This document shows, in pieces, positions 45,823 to 55,815 of a stretch of 64,000 bases of DNA; positions within the stretch are counted from its first letter, which is position 1, and every line of letters begins with the position of its first letter. Made by a program: the position numbers and the translations under genes. The DNA comes from Dryococelus australis (Eukaryota; Arthropoda; Insecta; Phasmatodea; Phasmatidae): contig CM057009.1 of assembly GCA_029891345.1 (NCBI GenBank), forward strand, positions 286,016,966 through 286,080,965. The letters are read 5' to 3'. The notes beneath the pieces are model-generated. The model saw nothing but the letters and a program-made list of their open reading frames with translations, was not told where the DNA came from and made no database searches.

Positions 45823-47029
45823 TTACAGATTTAATCGCTCGACTGGTTTGACAACCCTTCCACTTCTAGTTGTGTTACACTCATCAGCTGCACTCATGCT
45901 CAGTTCAAATCCTCTAAAATCTGGTTCTGATGGGGAAGAGCATGGAGACTGCCTCAGCTGTTCACTAATAGTGTGAAACTCATCACCCTCTGACTTGGTC
46001 TCATAATCCACTTCCATCAGGACTGGAGTCGCTTCTCTAGGCATATTAGAAACTTTGGACTTCCGAATGTGGATAACATTGCAATGAACCGTGTTACCCT
46101 CCAACATTCATACCCAATAGGAATGGGGAGATGAATGTTGTTCTACTATCATACCAGGCTTCCAGGTGTCACAGCGACTGGTCCTAACAACCACTTTTTC
46201 ACCCTGGACAAACTTGACTTCCTATCTACAAGCAGTTCTGTCATGAGCATTCTTCATCTGTTGCTCCTTAAAGCCCAGAGCCTGGACCACATGATGAGGC
46301 TGGATGACCTTTGGTTTCAGGGAGTTGTTATGTGACATAGGTAATTTGGTTCGGAGCCTCCTGTTAAATAGCAGTTGAGCCAGAGACCAATCCAAACCAG
46401 GAAGGGGAGTGTTCTTGTAGTCTTGAAGCATCTCTCTGTAATCAGTACCCTGGCTTTTGCAATAACATCTTACTGCCTTTAACCTCCATCTCTGCCAACC
46501 CATTGCTGCGGGGGTTATGTGGGCAGCTGGTGCACAGCTGGATTTAGTTCTGAATATAATATTGATGGCACTCAAGAGAACTGAAAAATATTCATGGGAG
46601 ACCATGAGTAGAAAAGACAGTTTGCATGGCATTAATAACAGCAGTAGAAGTTTTGCTAGGGAGCTCACTTATATTATTAATCCACTTTGAATACTTATCC
46701 GCAATAACTAGGTACGACTTTCTTGAAAAATCAAAGATGTCCACACCCACTTTTTCATATGGAAGGTTCGGTGCGGGATGTGAAATCAACGGCTCCTTGA
46801 AATTAGATGGGTGAAACTTTTCACAAATAGCATACTGTTGAATAAAGTTGGCAATATCTGAAATCATAGAAGGCCAGTAGAATAACTGACAACCTTTGGA
46901 TTTGGTTTTGGTTTCCCCACAATGGCCCGCATGAAGCAATTGCAATACATATCTTTGCAAGGTGACCGGAAGAACTACTTTGTAACCAAGGAATATGACA
47001 CCCTTCTCCAAGCGTAGATCATCCTTCAT
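45823..47029 (-). pseudogene. Gypsy 2 integrase, broken in three frames
   Basis: The first frame (47029-46592) has 'YVLQLLHAGHCGETKTKSKG', 'CQLFYWPSMISDIANFIQQY' and 'AICEKFHPSN', the HHCC finger with its final C-x2-C reduced to A-I-C. It then has 'PYEKVGVDIFDFSRKSYLVI' and 'ADKYSKWIN', the core with GVDIF and the Asp before YSK. The second (46668-46222) has 'KNTPLPGLDWSLAQLLFNRR' with 'LRTKLP', the end of the core. The last (46107-45823) ends 'TRSGRVVKPVERLNL', the usual C-terminus of Mag-type integrases. The Glu region lies around the 46592-46668 frame change. Confidence 0.85.
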
Positions 47030-47044
47030 ATGGTAATAGCGCTT

Positions 47045-47600
47045 TTAGTGGTCAGGCACTGAATTATAAATTGGCCAACCTGACTTAAAAAATTTGGATA
47101 CGGGACTCGATGAGGGACCAGTGCTAGTTTCTAGCTGGAACTGAGACAGACACTGTTTGGACATACGTAGATGTTTGCAGAGTGAGTGAACCACCTCCAA
47201 CATGGCGGGGTCATCAGGTGTCTCGTCGGGAAGGTAAGCTCGTGACAGATAGTCTGCAAAATACAGAAATTTACCCGGCAGATAGGTTATATCCAAGTCA
47301 TACTTAAGTAGCTTTAGCCTTAATCTCTGAAGCCGTGCTGAGCCTATGTGATGAGTCGACTTGGCCATCACATTAACAATAGGTTTGTGATCTCACTGAA
47401 CTTGCACTTTTTTCCCCCATACACATAATAATGAAATTAGACACAACAAATGAAACAGCTAAAAGTTATTTTTTGATTTGATAGTAGTTTCTTTCTGCAC
47501 CTGTCAGTGACTAGGAAGCAAGATGCACAGGTTGAAGGCCCTTTTGGCCTTTTTGAAAAATGGTCCCCCCCCCCCCCCCCCCCAGACCATTTTGCGATGC
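47045..47600 (-). pseudogene. Gypsy 2 RNase H, interrupted by a 19-nt C/G run
   Basis: The minus-strand reading gives 'VILVVQCDASQNGLGGGGGG' at the first catalytic Asp. The Gly run comes from 19 consecutive C on the plus strand (47565-47583), where the family has GLGA-like residues. After the run the frame is lost until 'GSARLQRLRLKLLKYDLDIT' and 'YLPGKFLYFADYLSRAYLP' (47371-47045), the end of RNase H and the start of the tether. The middle part (47380-47510) does not translate well. Confidence 0.8.
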
Positions 47601-48560
47601 ATCACATTGAACAACAAGAATAACTGATGGGTCAAATGTTGCAAGGACTGGTGCACTAGAAATTAATGACTGAAGATTAGAGAAGGCTTCATCATGGTAG
47701 GGTAACCAGGCCCATTCCACATCAGATTTCAGAAGGTCATACAAAGGGCTACAAACACTGGACAAATTTGGGACATAAGAATAGACATAATTAAACATAC
47801 CCAAAATTCGCTTTACTTCCTTGCAGGAGCTGGACGCCGGTAGAGCGGTCAAAGCACGAACTCTCTCTGGATCATATGACATGCCCTCAGCAGAAAATAT
47901 CTGACCAACATACTTAACCTGTGAAACTTTATATTGAAGCTTGTCAGCATTAAATTTGATGCCCAGACTCACTGCACGCTCAACTACCTGTTGCATACAC
48001 TCATCATGCTCAGCTTCCATTCTTCCTGTGCATGAAATATCATTGAAGAAAATCACAACACCTGGGATGTCACAGGAAGTTCTCCTCAATAAACTTGTGA
48101 AAGGTGTCTGGCATGTTGGTTGTACCATATGGCATACGCAAATAATGATAGCACCCAAAAGGCATGGAGAAACAACACTTTAGGGATGCATCTTCAACCA
48201 GTTGCACCTGATGGAAACCCTCCTTGAGATCAAAAACAGAGTAGTATTTCTTGCCAGTCAACTTCTCCGACATCACCTCAATAGTCAGGATTGCATGGTA
48301 GTCCCTAACTATCACCTTGTTCAGTTCAGTTGGATCCAAGCAAAGTCGCAATTTGCCAGTAGACTTTTTAACAAGTACCAGATTGCTTATCCAGGTTTTG
48401 AAGTCAAGTTTATGCACTTTACGTATAATCCCTTTCTCCAGAAGCCTATTTAGCTCTATTTGCAATGCCCCCTTAATAGTTCTAGGCACCCTCCGTGGAG
48501 GTTTACACACAGGCTGGCTAGCTTCTCTGGTATTTATTTTGCATACTTGAGGAAAACATC
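47601..48560 (-). pseudogene. Gypsy 2 reverse transcriptase, catalytic Asp changed
   Basis: The upstream frame reads 'KPPRRVPRTIKGALQIELNR', 'LLEKGIIRKVHKLDFKTWIS', 'GKLRLCLDPTELNKVIVRDY', 'YYSVFDLKEGFHQVQLVEDA' and 'FGCYHYLRMPYGTTNMPDTF'. After a shift near 48100 the second continues 'IPGVVIFFNDISCTGRMEAE', where FFND stands in the YxDD position with the first Asp as Asn. It goes on to 'VKYVGQIFSAEGMSYDPERV' and 'ILGMFNYVYSYVPNLSS'. Conserved blocks are otherwise well kept, so this copy is younger than gypsy 1. Confidence 0.85.
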
Positions 48561-49030
48561 CAGTACCAGAAAACACATCCACATGTTCTTTAACAAAGCT
48601 GTCTTTAGCGACTGCAGAAGCTGAGTGAACTCTTTTTACCACGTTAAAGTCAACACAGGACTGCAGCCCTAGCAAGGAGGTGCTGTCAGAGTCAATGATT
48701 ACAAACTGTATGTAGTGTTCATGACCCTTAATAGAACATAATAAATCAACACCTCGAGCTGGGAGAATGGTACCACACAAAATTTCTATTTTGAGATTTG
48801 TTGAGTTAACTCTAAATTGCTGATCTACTGTCTGGAATAGCTTGAGTGGCAGGACGTTTACTTCCGACCTAGGGTCCAATTTGATATCAACGGACCTGCC
48901 TTCAATAAGTACTTGTTCCCTCCATTCATTTTGACGCAATGTTTTAGAATTAGCCGGACTAACAGAATGAATTGTAACAGTATCACAATACAAGGATTCA
49001 TTGGAGGAGTGATTGACTTTAACCTCCCTC
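48561..49030 (-). pseudogene. Gypsy 2 aspartic protease with altered triad
   Basis: Part of the 395-codon frame starting at 49257. 'VLIEGRSVDIKLDPRSEVNV' followed by 'LPLKLFQTV' aligns with gypsy proteases, where the triad is normally DTG or DSG; here D-P-R. A later strand, 'FVIIDSDSTSLLGLQSCVDF', matches the i.LLGl..c..l segment that closes the Mag-type protease. The fold is recognisable throughout, but the enzyme would lack the catalytic Gly and Thr. Confidence 0.8.
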
Positions 49031-49969
49031 AGTCTGCGAACTTTACAGGACACTGCAAAATGATTTAAAATGCCACATTTGGCACATTTTTTTACCATAG
49101 GCTGGACACTGTCTAGGTTTGTGTTGCGTTTGAAACCGGGAACAAGCGTACTCACTGTTGCTGTTGTGCGCTGTATTATTGGTAGCTCTGGGTTTTGAAA
49201 ACTGCTTACTTTTTGCAGCCATAAAATCAATACTTGCATTGCTGCAAACTTGAACATAGTTCTTGGCTTGGATGTCTTTTGCTTGCTCCTGACTCTGCTC
49301 TACGAGCCGACAGTGCGCAGCTACTTTCACAAGTGTTGCATTCTCCATTCGCAGCAGCACCTCTTGCAACGTCGCATCCCTGATGTCCTGGACAATGTGG
49401 TCAACTAACATGTTTTCCTCTTGTACGACTGGATGGTCATTACCGCATGTCTTCACAAGCCAGCGACATTCAGTCAGGAAATGGTCAAATGTTTCACCCT
49501 CAATTTACACACATTGCTGAAATAAGAAACGTTCATAAAGAGGATTAGTCTTTGGTGCTTAAAATGTTTTTAATGCTTCCTTTACTGTACTATACACTAA
49601 CCTGTCCTCTGGGGAATTGTCAAAGGTTCAAACAGAGCATGTCCTTGTGAACTGAGCATATTTTTAAGAAGGGCGATCTTAACCTTATCAGGACACTCAT
49701 CTTGACCTGTAGCGATAATGTAATTTTCAAAGTCCCCCTCAAAGATTTCTGTCTTTACGAGCAGTAGGGCTCTGTAAATCAACACTTTCCGGAAGCTTTA
49801 CAATATTTATCCCCGCCTTCACAAACACATTAGCGGAAAGAGCAAACTTTATAAACAGGTGCAGTAATGTGTTACCACCCAGACTTACAGGTTAATTCAT
49901 CACCTGAGCACAAAACAATGTAGAGACATTACTAATTGGTTTCACTGAAGATCCACTAGACTGCGCCAT
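49031..49969 (-). pseudogene. Gypsy 2 gag, start codon at the LTR-primer site junction
   Basis: The likely start ATG (49967-49969) spans the last LTR base and the first two bases of the primer site, giving an N-terminus MAQSSGSSVKPISNV. The body is in other frames: 'GDFENYIIATGQDECPDKVK' and 'LLKNMLSSQGHALFEPLTIP' (49785-49597), then 'NDHPVVQEENMLVDHIVQDI' and 'DATLQEVLLRMENATLVKVA' (49456-49200). These match the Mag-type capsid-like gag (F..Y..Atg..., LL..lG..a...f). One intact zinc knuckle, CAKCGILNHFAVSC, lies near 49070. A second C..Y knuckle precedes it. Several stops and shifts occur. Confidence 0.8.
49957..49968 (-). other. Gypsy 2 primer-binding site, tRNA-Ser type
   Basis: The minus strand reads TGGCGCAGTCTA directly after the 5' LTR. 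The first ten bases complement the 3' end (..GACUGCGCCA) of an insect tRNA-Ser, the primer also used by 17.6- and 297-type elements. Confidence 0.75.
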
Positions 49970-50164
49970 GTTCTATTCTGTTATTTGAGGTTGGTTGTTA
50001 ATTAAACAATATCCCAAGCTGATTTTCATTGCTTTACACGACAAGTATTCACACAACAAGGAACAAGCATAACATACAACATGGCCACTCAAGGGCTTGC
50101 ACCCGCAAGGCTGCCAGCTCTATGCGTTGTTACCAGCTCTGGCACACATATAACATCTACAACA
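49969..50164 (-). repeat. Gypsy 2 5' LTR
   Basis: A 196-bp repeat starting TGTTGTAGATG and ending TAGAACA on the minus strand. It differs from the 3' LTR at roughly 25-30 visible positions, so the insertion is not recent. Confidence 0.9.
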
Positions 50165-52860
50165 GCGTGTCTTTTAACCACTGCATTAAAAAAGTGATTG
50201 TTATTCCAGTATTAGGCGCTGATACCCTGCTTTCTGCTTCCAAAACTATATTTTTTTAGTGTTCCTTTGAGAATAATTTATTTGTTTACATTCTTGGCAC
50301 ACACAAGCTGTAGACTACCTGAAAGGAAAGTATTGTATAATGAAACAGTGCCTATTTGCTAAACAAACCCCTAGCTATTAATTCCAGAGAATGCTTAAAA
50401 TTCCCACTTTCGTGAGAAGTATTTAATTAAAAACTAAGTGTGCCTGAATTACATTATATTTTGTTAACGTTTTTTTTGTACCTACACCAAACCAAATAAT
50501 ATGTGCATAACCCATAATATTAGCCAACAAATTTTAGTTGAGCCATCGTCCTGCAAAACTTTTCCAGAGATTCCATGCTAATGTAGTTCACTTTTTCAGA
50601 TTTTTGTTCAACTTTAAGTGAATGTTGTTAATTATATTAGTGGAATGCTCAAAAAGTTATTTTTCTCTTCAATGAAACTATACACGTTTATCACTTCTCC
50701 TGGCTGAAAAATTTTTTAATTGATTTTGGATGAATTATTAGCTAGCGACGTAGACAAGCAAATTCATATCTCAGTATTTTATTTCACTATCTTCAGTACT
50801 TTTTTTTCACTTAGGAACTTCAGCATGTATATTATGCCAGAATAAATTGATTAGCTTAATTTCATATTTGTGCCCGAAGTAAAAACATGGTTATCCTCAT
50901 GACATACAACATGCATATCTGTGACATTTATTACAAAGGAAAGTGTTTTATTCATAGACTACTAAAAATTATTTTGGCAGCCGAGCGACACAATTTTTTT
51001 TGTATAAGAACAAGAATAAATTTACAGTGTACGTTGAATCCCTCAAAGGTAATATGAGGTGTTGGGTTTTGATTCCCACTGGTGTCTAACCTTGGATAAT
51101 ATTCACTGCATTTACAGGAGTACAAAACAACAGGAAAATAATCCTTTCACCAACTCCGAAACCACTGTGCCTTATGCATATGGACAAACATTTTCTGCAG
51201 TTAATCACAGTTATGTTGATGGTGGTGATGTGTGTAGTAAGCGCCTGAATAAAGGCCAATTTTTTTGAATGCTTAAATAATCCAAAACAGATATAGTAAC
51301 AACTTAGCGAATTACGAACCAACTTGTATGAAGCATTATTTATTTGCCTTTACGGCATCCTATGATGAATTAAGATTAGAATTTGTTGATACAGTCTGTT
51401 ACCGAGAGAATTCAAGTACACCACTGTAGTGGAATTTCAAAATCATTAATGAATGGAAGTGTTAACAAGGGCACACACAAACACTTTTTACGTATTCATT
51501 AAGTGAGCCTTGAGATGAAAATATCTTATATATTTTATAATTAGAATAAATATCTTAGAAAACTTGGCGGATATATCAGTGCAGCAAAATCATCATAACA
51601 TTGATATTACTACAATGTATTTAAGTTTTATTACTTATGTATAGCTTTTAACCCTTTTGTTATTTTTTTTATTGTATTGCTTAAGTAATCGGTGATCTGC
51701 CTTCATGATTCATTTTACTTTTGTTTGAAAGAAAATACTACACTCAAACTCTGCATAAATGCGATTATGAATGAGATGTAACTTAACTTTACTGTTGTGC
51801 AGTTTCTGTTTTCAACTTTCTCGTCGTGTAAGAATGCGTATTGCTGTATTAAGATCCGTATTTTAATGCCATATTGCACTATTTACTAATAAATTATAAA
51901 CACTTAACTGCATTTTTGCATGAATGTTGGTAGGCCTATATATTACATTGTTTTCAATGCACAATTTAGTTCACTTTCTCATGATTAATGAACACATAAG
52001 AATAACATATCTGCATATCCCAGTTAAATTTCATTATGGAAATTAAATTGTTGAATTAATTCTTTAATTAAGTTTACAATTTAAGGATACATTAATCATT
52101 ACATGCGAGCACTTTGATACTTCTATTAAACATAATTTGGAATTTCTGGTAATGTGCAAATATTACAGAATTTACAGATGAAATAATCTGCTTTATTTCA
52201 CACTCTTATATTAAGCAATTTATTCATTTTGTCTCCCGACTGTACAAACACATTATGTTCCTATATGTACAGTACGCCTACTTTCTTTAATTTTCCTTTA
52301 TGAAGTAGCCTAACTTTATAATCCATTCGTCTCCCATTCAGGAAAAAATTGATAGTACATGCGTTTGGTTAAATATGTAAGGAGACAGCATTACAAATAT
52401 AAAAATAACATATCTGTATATCTCAATTCGAATAAATCATTAATATGAACTTTCTGCAATCTTGACAGTTAAGGTTATAATACAGATACGCCTGTACAAC
52501 TTTAATTTTAAGAGTTGAATTTAGTAGGCTAATTTGTTAATTTTTTTATAAAAAAAAACTTTTAACTGTTGACTGGGCTGGAAATTTTTCCGTGGTATAG
52601 CTAAAAAACATTTATTTTCTACTCTTCACCGATCGTAAATTTAAAAACATAGACTTTTGGACCGTAATTTTATTTACTGCTGCAGTATGAAACACAACAC
52701 TTAAAAAGGCATTTCAATATAGAAATTTTTTCACTTGTACATTGTATCGTACTGAACTTTTCTTAAGCAAACTATAATAATCACAGCACAATAAGGCATC
52801 CACACAAGCACAGCTACCTCCAGCCACTGCCAGTCGAACGAATTTGTCTGATGGCCGATG
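50165..52860. other. Interior of the DNA transposon, no transposase legible
   Basis: AT-rich DNA with only short open frames and no DDE, zinc-finger or dimerisation motif. It belongs to the 44875-52930 element by position. Confidence 0.5.
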
Positions 52861-52930
52861 GCCTACAGTGTGTGACGTCATGTATTCAGAATTTGATAGC
52901 GCGCTGGCCTTCTCTATTTAGTCGGTTTTG

Positions 52931-54464
52931 CCTCACCAGTTACTGTAGTCAAATAGCACCGTTCCGTGCTGTCGTTAGGAGATCGCTGGGGGGGAAAGTC
53001 CGAGGTTGTCTCGTCTTACTACTTTTATGGTTGCCCCAGTATCGACAACCATCTGGCAAGGAACATCATTTAGGCTCCCCTTCACAAGTATTGCATCCCA
53101 ATCCTGATTCACCGGACCTTACATATCTGAACATTGGTGCCTTCCCTCCAGCAGTCACCGGCCTTCTCCCCCAAATATTGGTGTTTACAAATTTTCAGAA
53201 TCAGCTGCTGCTGCTATTGTTGCTGTTGGCAGTAGGCTCTTAGGTGCCCTGGCTGTCCACATGACCAATACTCCGGCCAGTTGGGTAGGGGGCAGCAAGG
53301 CTCTGTAGCACAGACCCTGGAAGCAATGTCCCTCATAGTCGTCTACAACTCCTTCAGTGTCTTCGTAATTCTGTCTTCATCATCTTCATTCATCATCACT
53401 GCCTGTACCGGGCGTCGGGGTGCGGCCCCTGTCTTTCTGACTCCACCTCCAGTGCTCAGGCCACAGCGTCCTGTATGTTGTGGGGTGCAGCCAGATGTAT
53501 TGCTTGCCGTACCTCTGTGTCAGCGATGGCATTGATGAAGAAGCAGACTGCGATGAGCACCCTTCTAGAGATAGTTAAGACAGCCGCACAATGTCTTTCC
53601 ATAGCTCCTGCAGTGGCTCCCTGGTCACTTGTTGCAGCTTCAAAGCTGTGCATGGTGGGCATGTCGCAGATACCGGTCGCCAAAATGTAGCTCCAGGGCC
53701 AACACCAGTGTGAGGTACTCTAGTCAATGTTGCTCTGGCAGAGGTTATAGTATGCTCAGTGCAGAACCACTCAGAAGAGGGGCAAGATAGTAAGCACGCT
53801 GTTCAGTTGTCCAGCCATTTAGCGTAGCGACTATTTCAATCTAGTGTAGGTACTCCCACCATGAAGTCTGGTAATCGTAAGGGCCGAGCTTGATTGACAC
53901 CTATCCCACTCCTTGCTGCACGACACCAATACTGCAGATCTTTATGCTCTCGTCCAAGGCTACTCCATTGGTTACAACTTGTACTGCCTCTTCACCTTTG
54001 TCGGCTGCTGCGTGGTGATGGTGAAACTCCGTTGTTGAAGAGATTCATGCAATTCTGTCTCTAGTGCACTTATCTTCTATTTTAGTTCATTCTCAAAGCT
54101 GTCCATCCTTTCACAGACACTGTCCACTACTTCAGTTACACTGTCCACCTTTTAATTTATGCTGTCAATCATCTTGTCTACTAAGTCCACTCTCGTATTC
54201 ACCAACTCGCTAATGCCCTCTATTTTCTCGTCTGTATTTTCATTTACAGTGTCTTATCTTCCTGTCTACATTCTCTATTTTCTTGTCTACATTTTCGTTC
54301 ACAAAGTAAATTTTTGTGTCTATATTCTCATTTACACTGTTAACAGTTTCAATTACAGTACTAAGTTCGATATTTACAGTTTCATTCACACTTGCGCTCA
54401 CACTAATCATCTGGCTACCTAGCCACTTAAATAATGCTCACTGTGCTTTCAGTTCTGCCGACAT
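52931..54464 (-). pseudogene. Gypsy 1 gag and N-terminal protease
   Basis: From an ATG at 54464 the minus-strand reading has a helical leader built on a recurring pattern like VNENVDKKIENVDRKI. It continues with the capsid start 'VSIKLGPYDYQTSWWEYLH' then 'IEIVATLNGWTTEQRAYYLA', 'LHFGDRYLRHAHHAQL' and 'FFINAIADTEVRQAIHLAAP' (about 53900-53456). A zinc knuckle near 53250 reads YWSCGQPGHLRAY, with two Cys replaced by Tyr. The protease start has 'NDVPCQMVVDTGATIKVVRR' (about 53060-53010) with an intact DTG triad, then 'YLTTVTGEAK', where the transposon interrupts. Stops and frame changes are frequent. Confidence 0.8.
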
Positions 54465-54606
54465 TTTTCTAGTTAATATTTACTACAATGGTTGTACAAA
54501 ACAGTCTGAATTTTGCGGCCTACAACTATTAGAATAAATTACTTTAAATATCAATAATTACTTGCCCACTGTCTAACTTAATTCACAATTAAATGCCTCC
54601 ATCCTT

Positions 54607-54618
54607 CTTCTGACACCA
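54607..54618 (-). other. Gypsy 1 primer-binding site, tRNA-Leu type
   Basis: The minus strand reads TGGTGTCAGAAG one base inside the 5' LTR, complementing a CTTCUGACACCA 3' end as in animal tRNA-Leu(CAA). Confidence 0.7.
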
Positions 54619-54619
54619 G

Positions 54620-55391
54620 TGTTACATAGGACACCTGAAGAGCATATAGGAGTTCATGAGGGATGAAGGTCTTAATAAAAATAAAAGAACTAAATTTGAT
54701 TTCTAATTTATTTGTACAGATATTATTTAAAGCTTTAAATTGTCTGTCTCCACTATTACTCCTTTTATTTAACAATGAGCGGAATATTGAATGTTTATTT
54801 TAACTCTAATTAACGTCCTTCTTAATGTCTCTGTTTGGTTACAGTCAATTAACTTATACTCATCATTAACACGTGTTCAGTCTATCTGTTGTCATAATTT
54901 GTTGTGTCTTTCTCTCACTTATCTAGTACAATAGTCCAGCTTTCAAGCCACTCTCGTCACTGCTTGATACTCGCTGTCACAGATTTCCCTTCTGCTGGTC
55001 ACTTCTCTTACTGCTCGTCTTCTATCGCTCAGAACTCAGCCACTCATCCATTCAACAAACCCGCTCGGAGGCCTGTCACATTTTAATATCATTCTCCCTG
55101 ACCATCTGGAAGGTTCAACGCACCCCGTATCATGCTAAGAGTAATAGGTCAGTAATCCAGAGCATTTTTCAAATAAACTAAGAAATCCTATCCGCCGAAG
55201 GTCAATGAGCAGCGAGTCGCCAAAGTGTTATCATTGCAGAATGCCTGCATAACTCAAAATGCTGATAGAATTATCATTCAAAACATCTCAGCGACTTACT
55301 GCCGCCCCGCTTATCACTACTCTGTCCTTCTCTTCCGCCCGCTCGTGCAGGGCTGGCCAAGGTCAGTAGCGCAGACCAGCGACACGTAACA
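54620..55391 (-). repeat. Gypsy 1 5' LTR
   Basis: A 772-bp repeat with terminal TGTTAC...GTAACA. It is collinear with 41407 to about 42115 and followed by GTAT, which matches the GTAC before the other LTR. The two LTRs have many differences and small gaps, consistent with an old insertion. Confidence 0.85.
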
Positions 55392-55815
55392 GTATTTTAC
55401 TGTGTGCGAAGTGGAAATTTTTTATCAGCTACCCCATCAAAGACATTTACCCCTAAATTTGGCCTAAAACTTCCAAAATCTGGTATTTGTGAATTTATGT
55501 AATTATAAAGGAGATAAATATCAGAGCCCAATTAATTTTTTTACATAAAGTACTCTGACACAGGTTCTTGTAAAAAAAATGTCCTCTTATTTTAACCCTT
55601 GTCAAGAATTTTGCTTCCTGTAACTTCGGTTTTTTATTATTGTGTCAAGTTTGGAATGAAATTACAGGCATAAATAAACTAGATTGCCAAATTGTGTTTG
55701 CATAAAAATGTAGTGTAAGGTATAATTTGCTTAGAGTAACAGTTTCGGTTTCAGAGTTCTGTGACAAGTCATAACGTAATTGTTGATTTTGATGCAAACA
55801 TCTAATGTAAAAATA
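55392..55815 (-). repeat. Large inverted repeat, arm 2, outer part
   Basis: Continues the arm broken at 41406. Blocks such as 'ttactgtgtgc', 'tttatcagct', 'ggagataaatatcag', 'ttgccaaattgtgtttgcat' and 'aaatgtagtgtaa' are the inverse of 39290-39660. It fades near 55815. Confidence 0.7.

Larger units (their letters stand above)
45073..50164 (-). mobile_element. Ty3/gypsy element 2, Mag-like, full length but inactive
   Basis: The minus-strand element is 5.1 kb with LTRs of 196-199 bp (49969-50164 and 45073-45271), a tRNA-Ser-type primer site, a clear polypurine tract, and gag, protease, polymerase, RNase H and integrase in order. The polymerase block 'LRLCLDPTELNKVI' and the overall layout point to the Mag clade; that clade name is from memory of conserved motifs. 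Flanking bases (aggtg, gcgtg) do not form a clean duplication. It lies inside the DNA transposon 44875-52930 and is the youngest layer of this nest. Several frameshifts and catalytic changes are present. Confidence 0.85.
44875..52930. mobile_element. DNA transposon of unassigned superfamily, hosting gypsy 2
   Basis: The left end CAACACCGACTAGATAAAAG and the inverted right end CAAAACCGACTAAATAGAGA form a terminal inverted repeat. It continues more loosely for about 65 bp, through GCGC and TGAYGTCA to GTATAGGCCAT / CTGTAGGCCAT. Flanks are tctcaccc on the left and cctcacca on the right, 6 of 8 in register, suggesting an 8-bp duplication as in hAT or P elements; the ends could shift by a base. 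Without the internal gypsy 2 it is about 3.0 kb. No transposase is legible in 44875-45072 or 50165-52930. It splits the gypsy 1 protease. Confidence 0.7.
41407..55391 (-). mobile_element. Ty3/gypsy element 1, with an 8-kb insertion inside its protease
   Basis: The minus-strand element has its 5' LTR at 54620-55391 and its 3' LTR at 41407 to about 42115. Flanks are GTAC (41403-41406) and GTAT (55392-55395), a 4-bp target duplication with one change. Gag and the N-terminal protease (54464-52931) are separated from the C-terminal protease, polymerase, RNase H and integrase (44874-42136) by a DNA transposon. Without that insertion the element is about 5.9 kb, normal for Ty3/gypsy. There is no sign of an envelope gene. 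It carries many stops and a destroyed polymerase active site. Confidence 0.85.

Noticed and set aside
53281-53690. Plus-strand frames opposite the gypsy 1 gag
   Set aside because: The minus strand carries the capsid motifs; the plus-strand frames are shadows.
41407-55391. An envelope gene or evidence of an infectious retrovirus
   Set aside because: No coding sequence follows the integrase in either full gypsy element, and no signal peptide or membrane segment is seen there.
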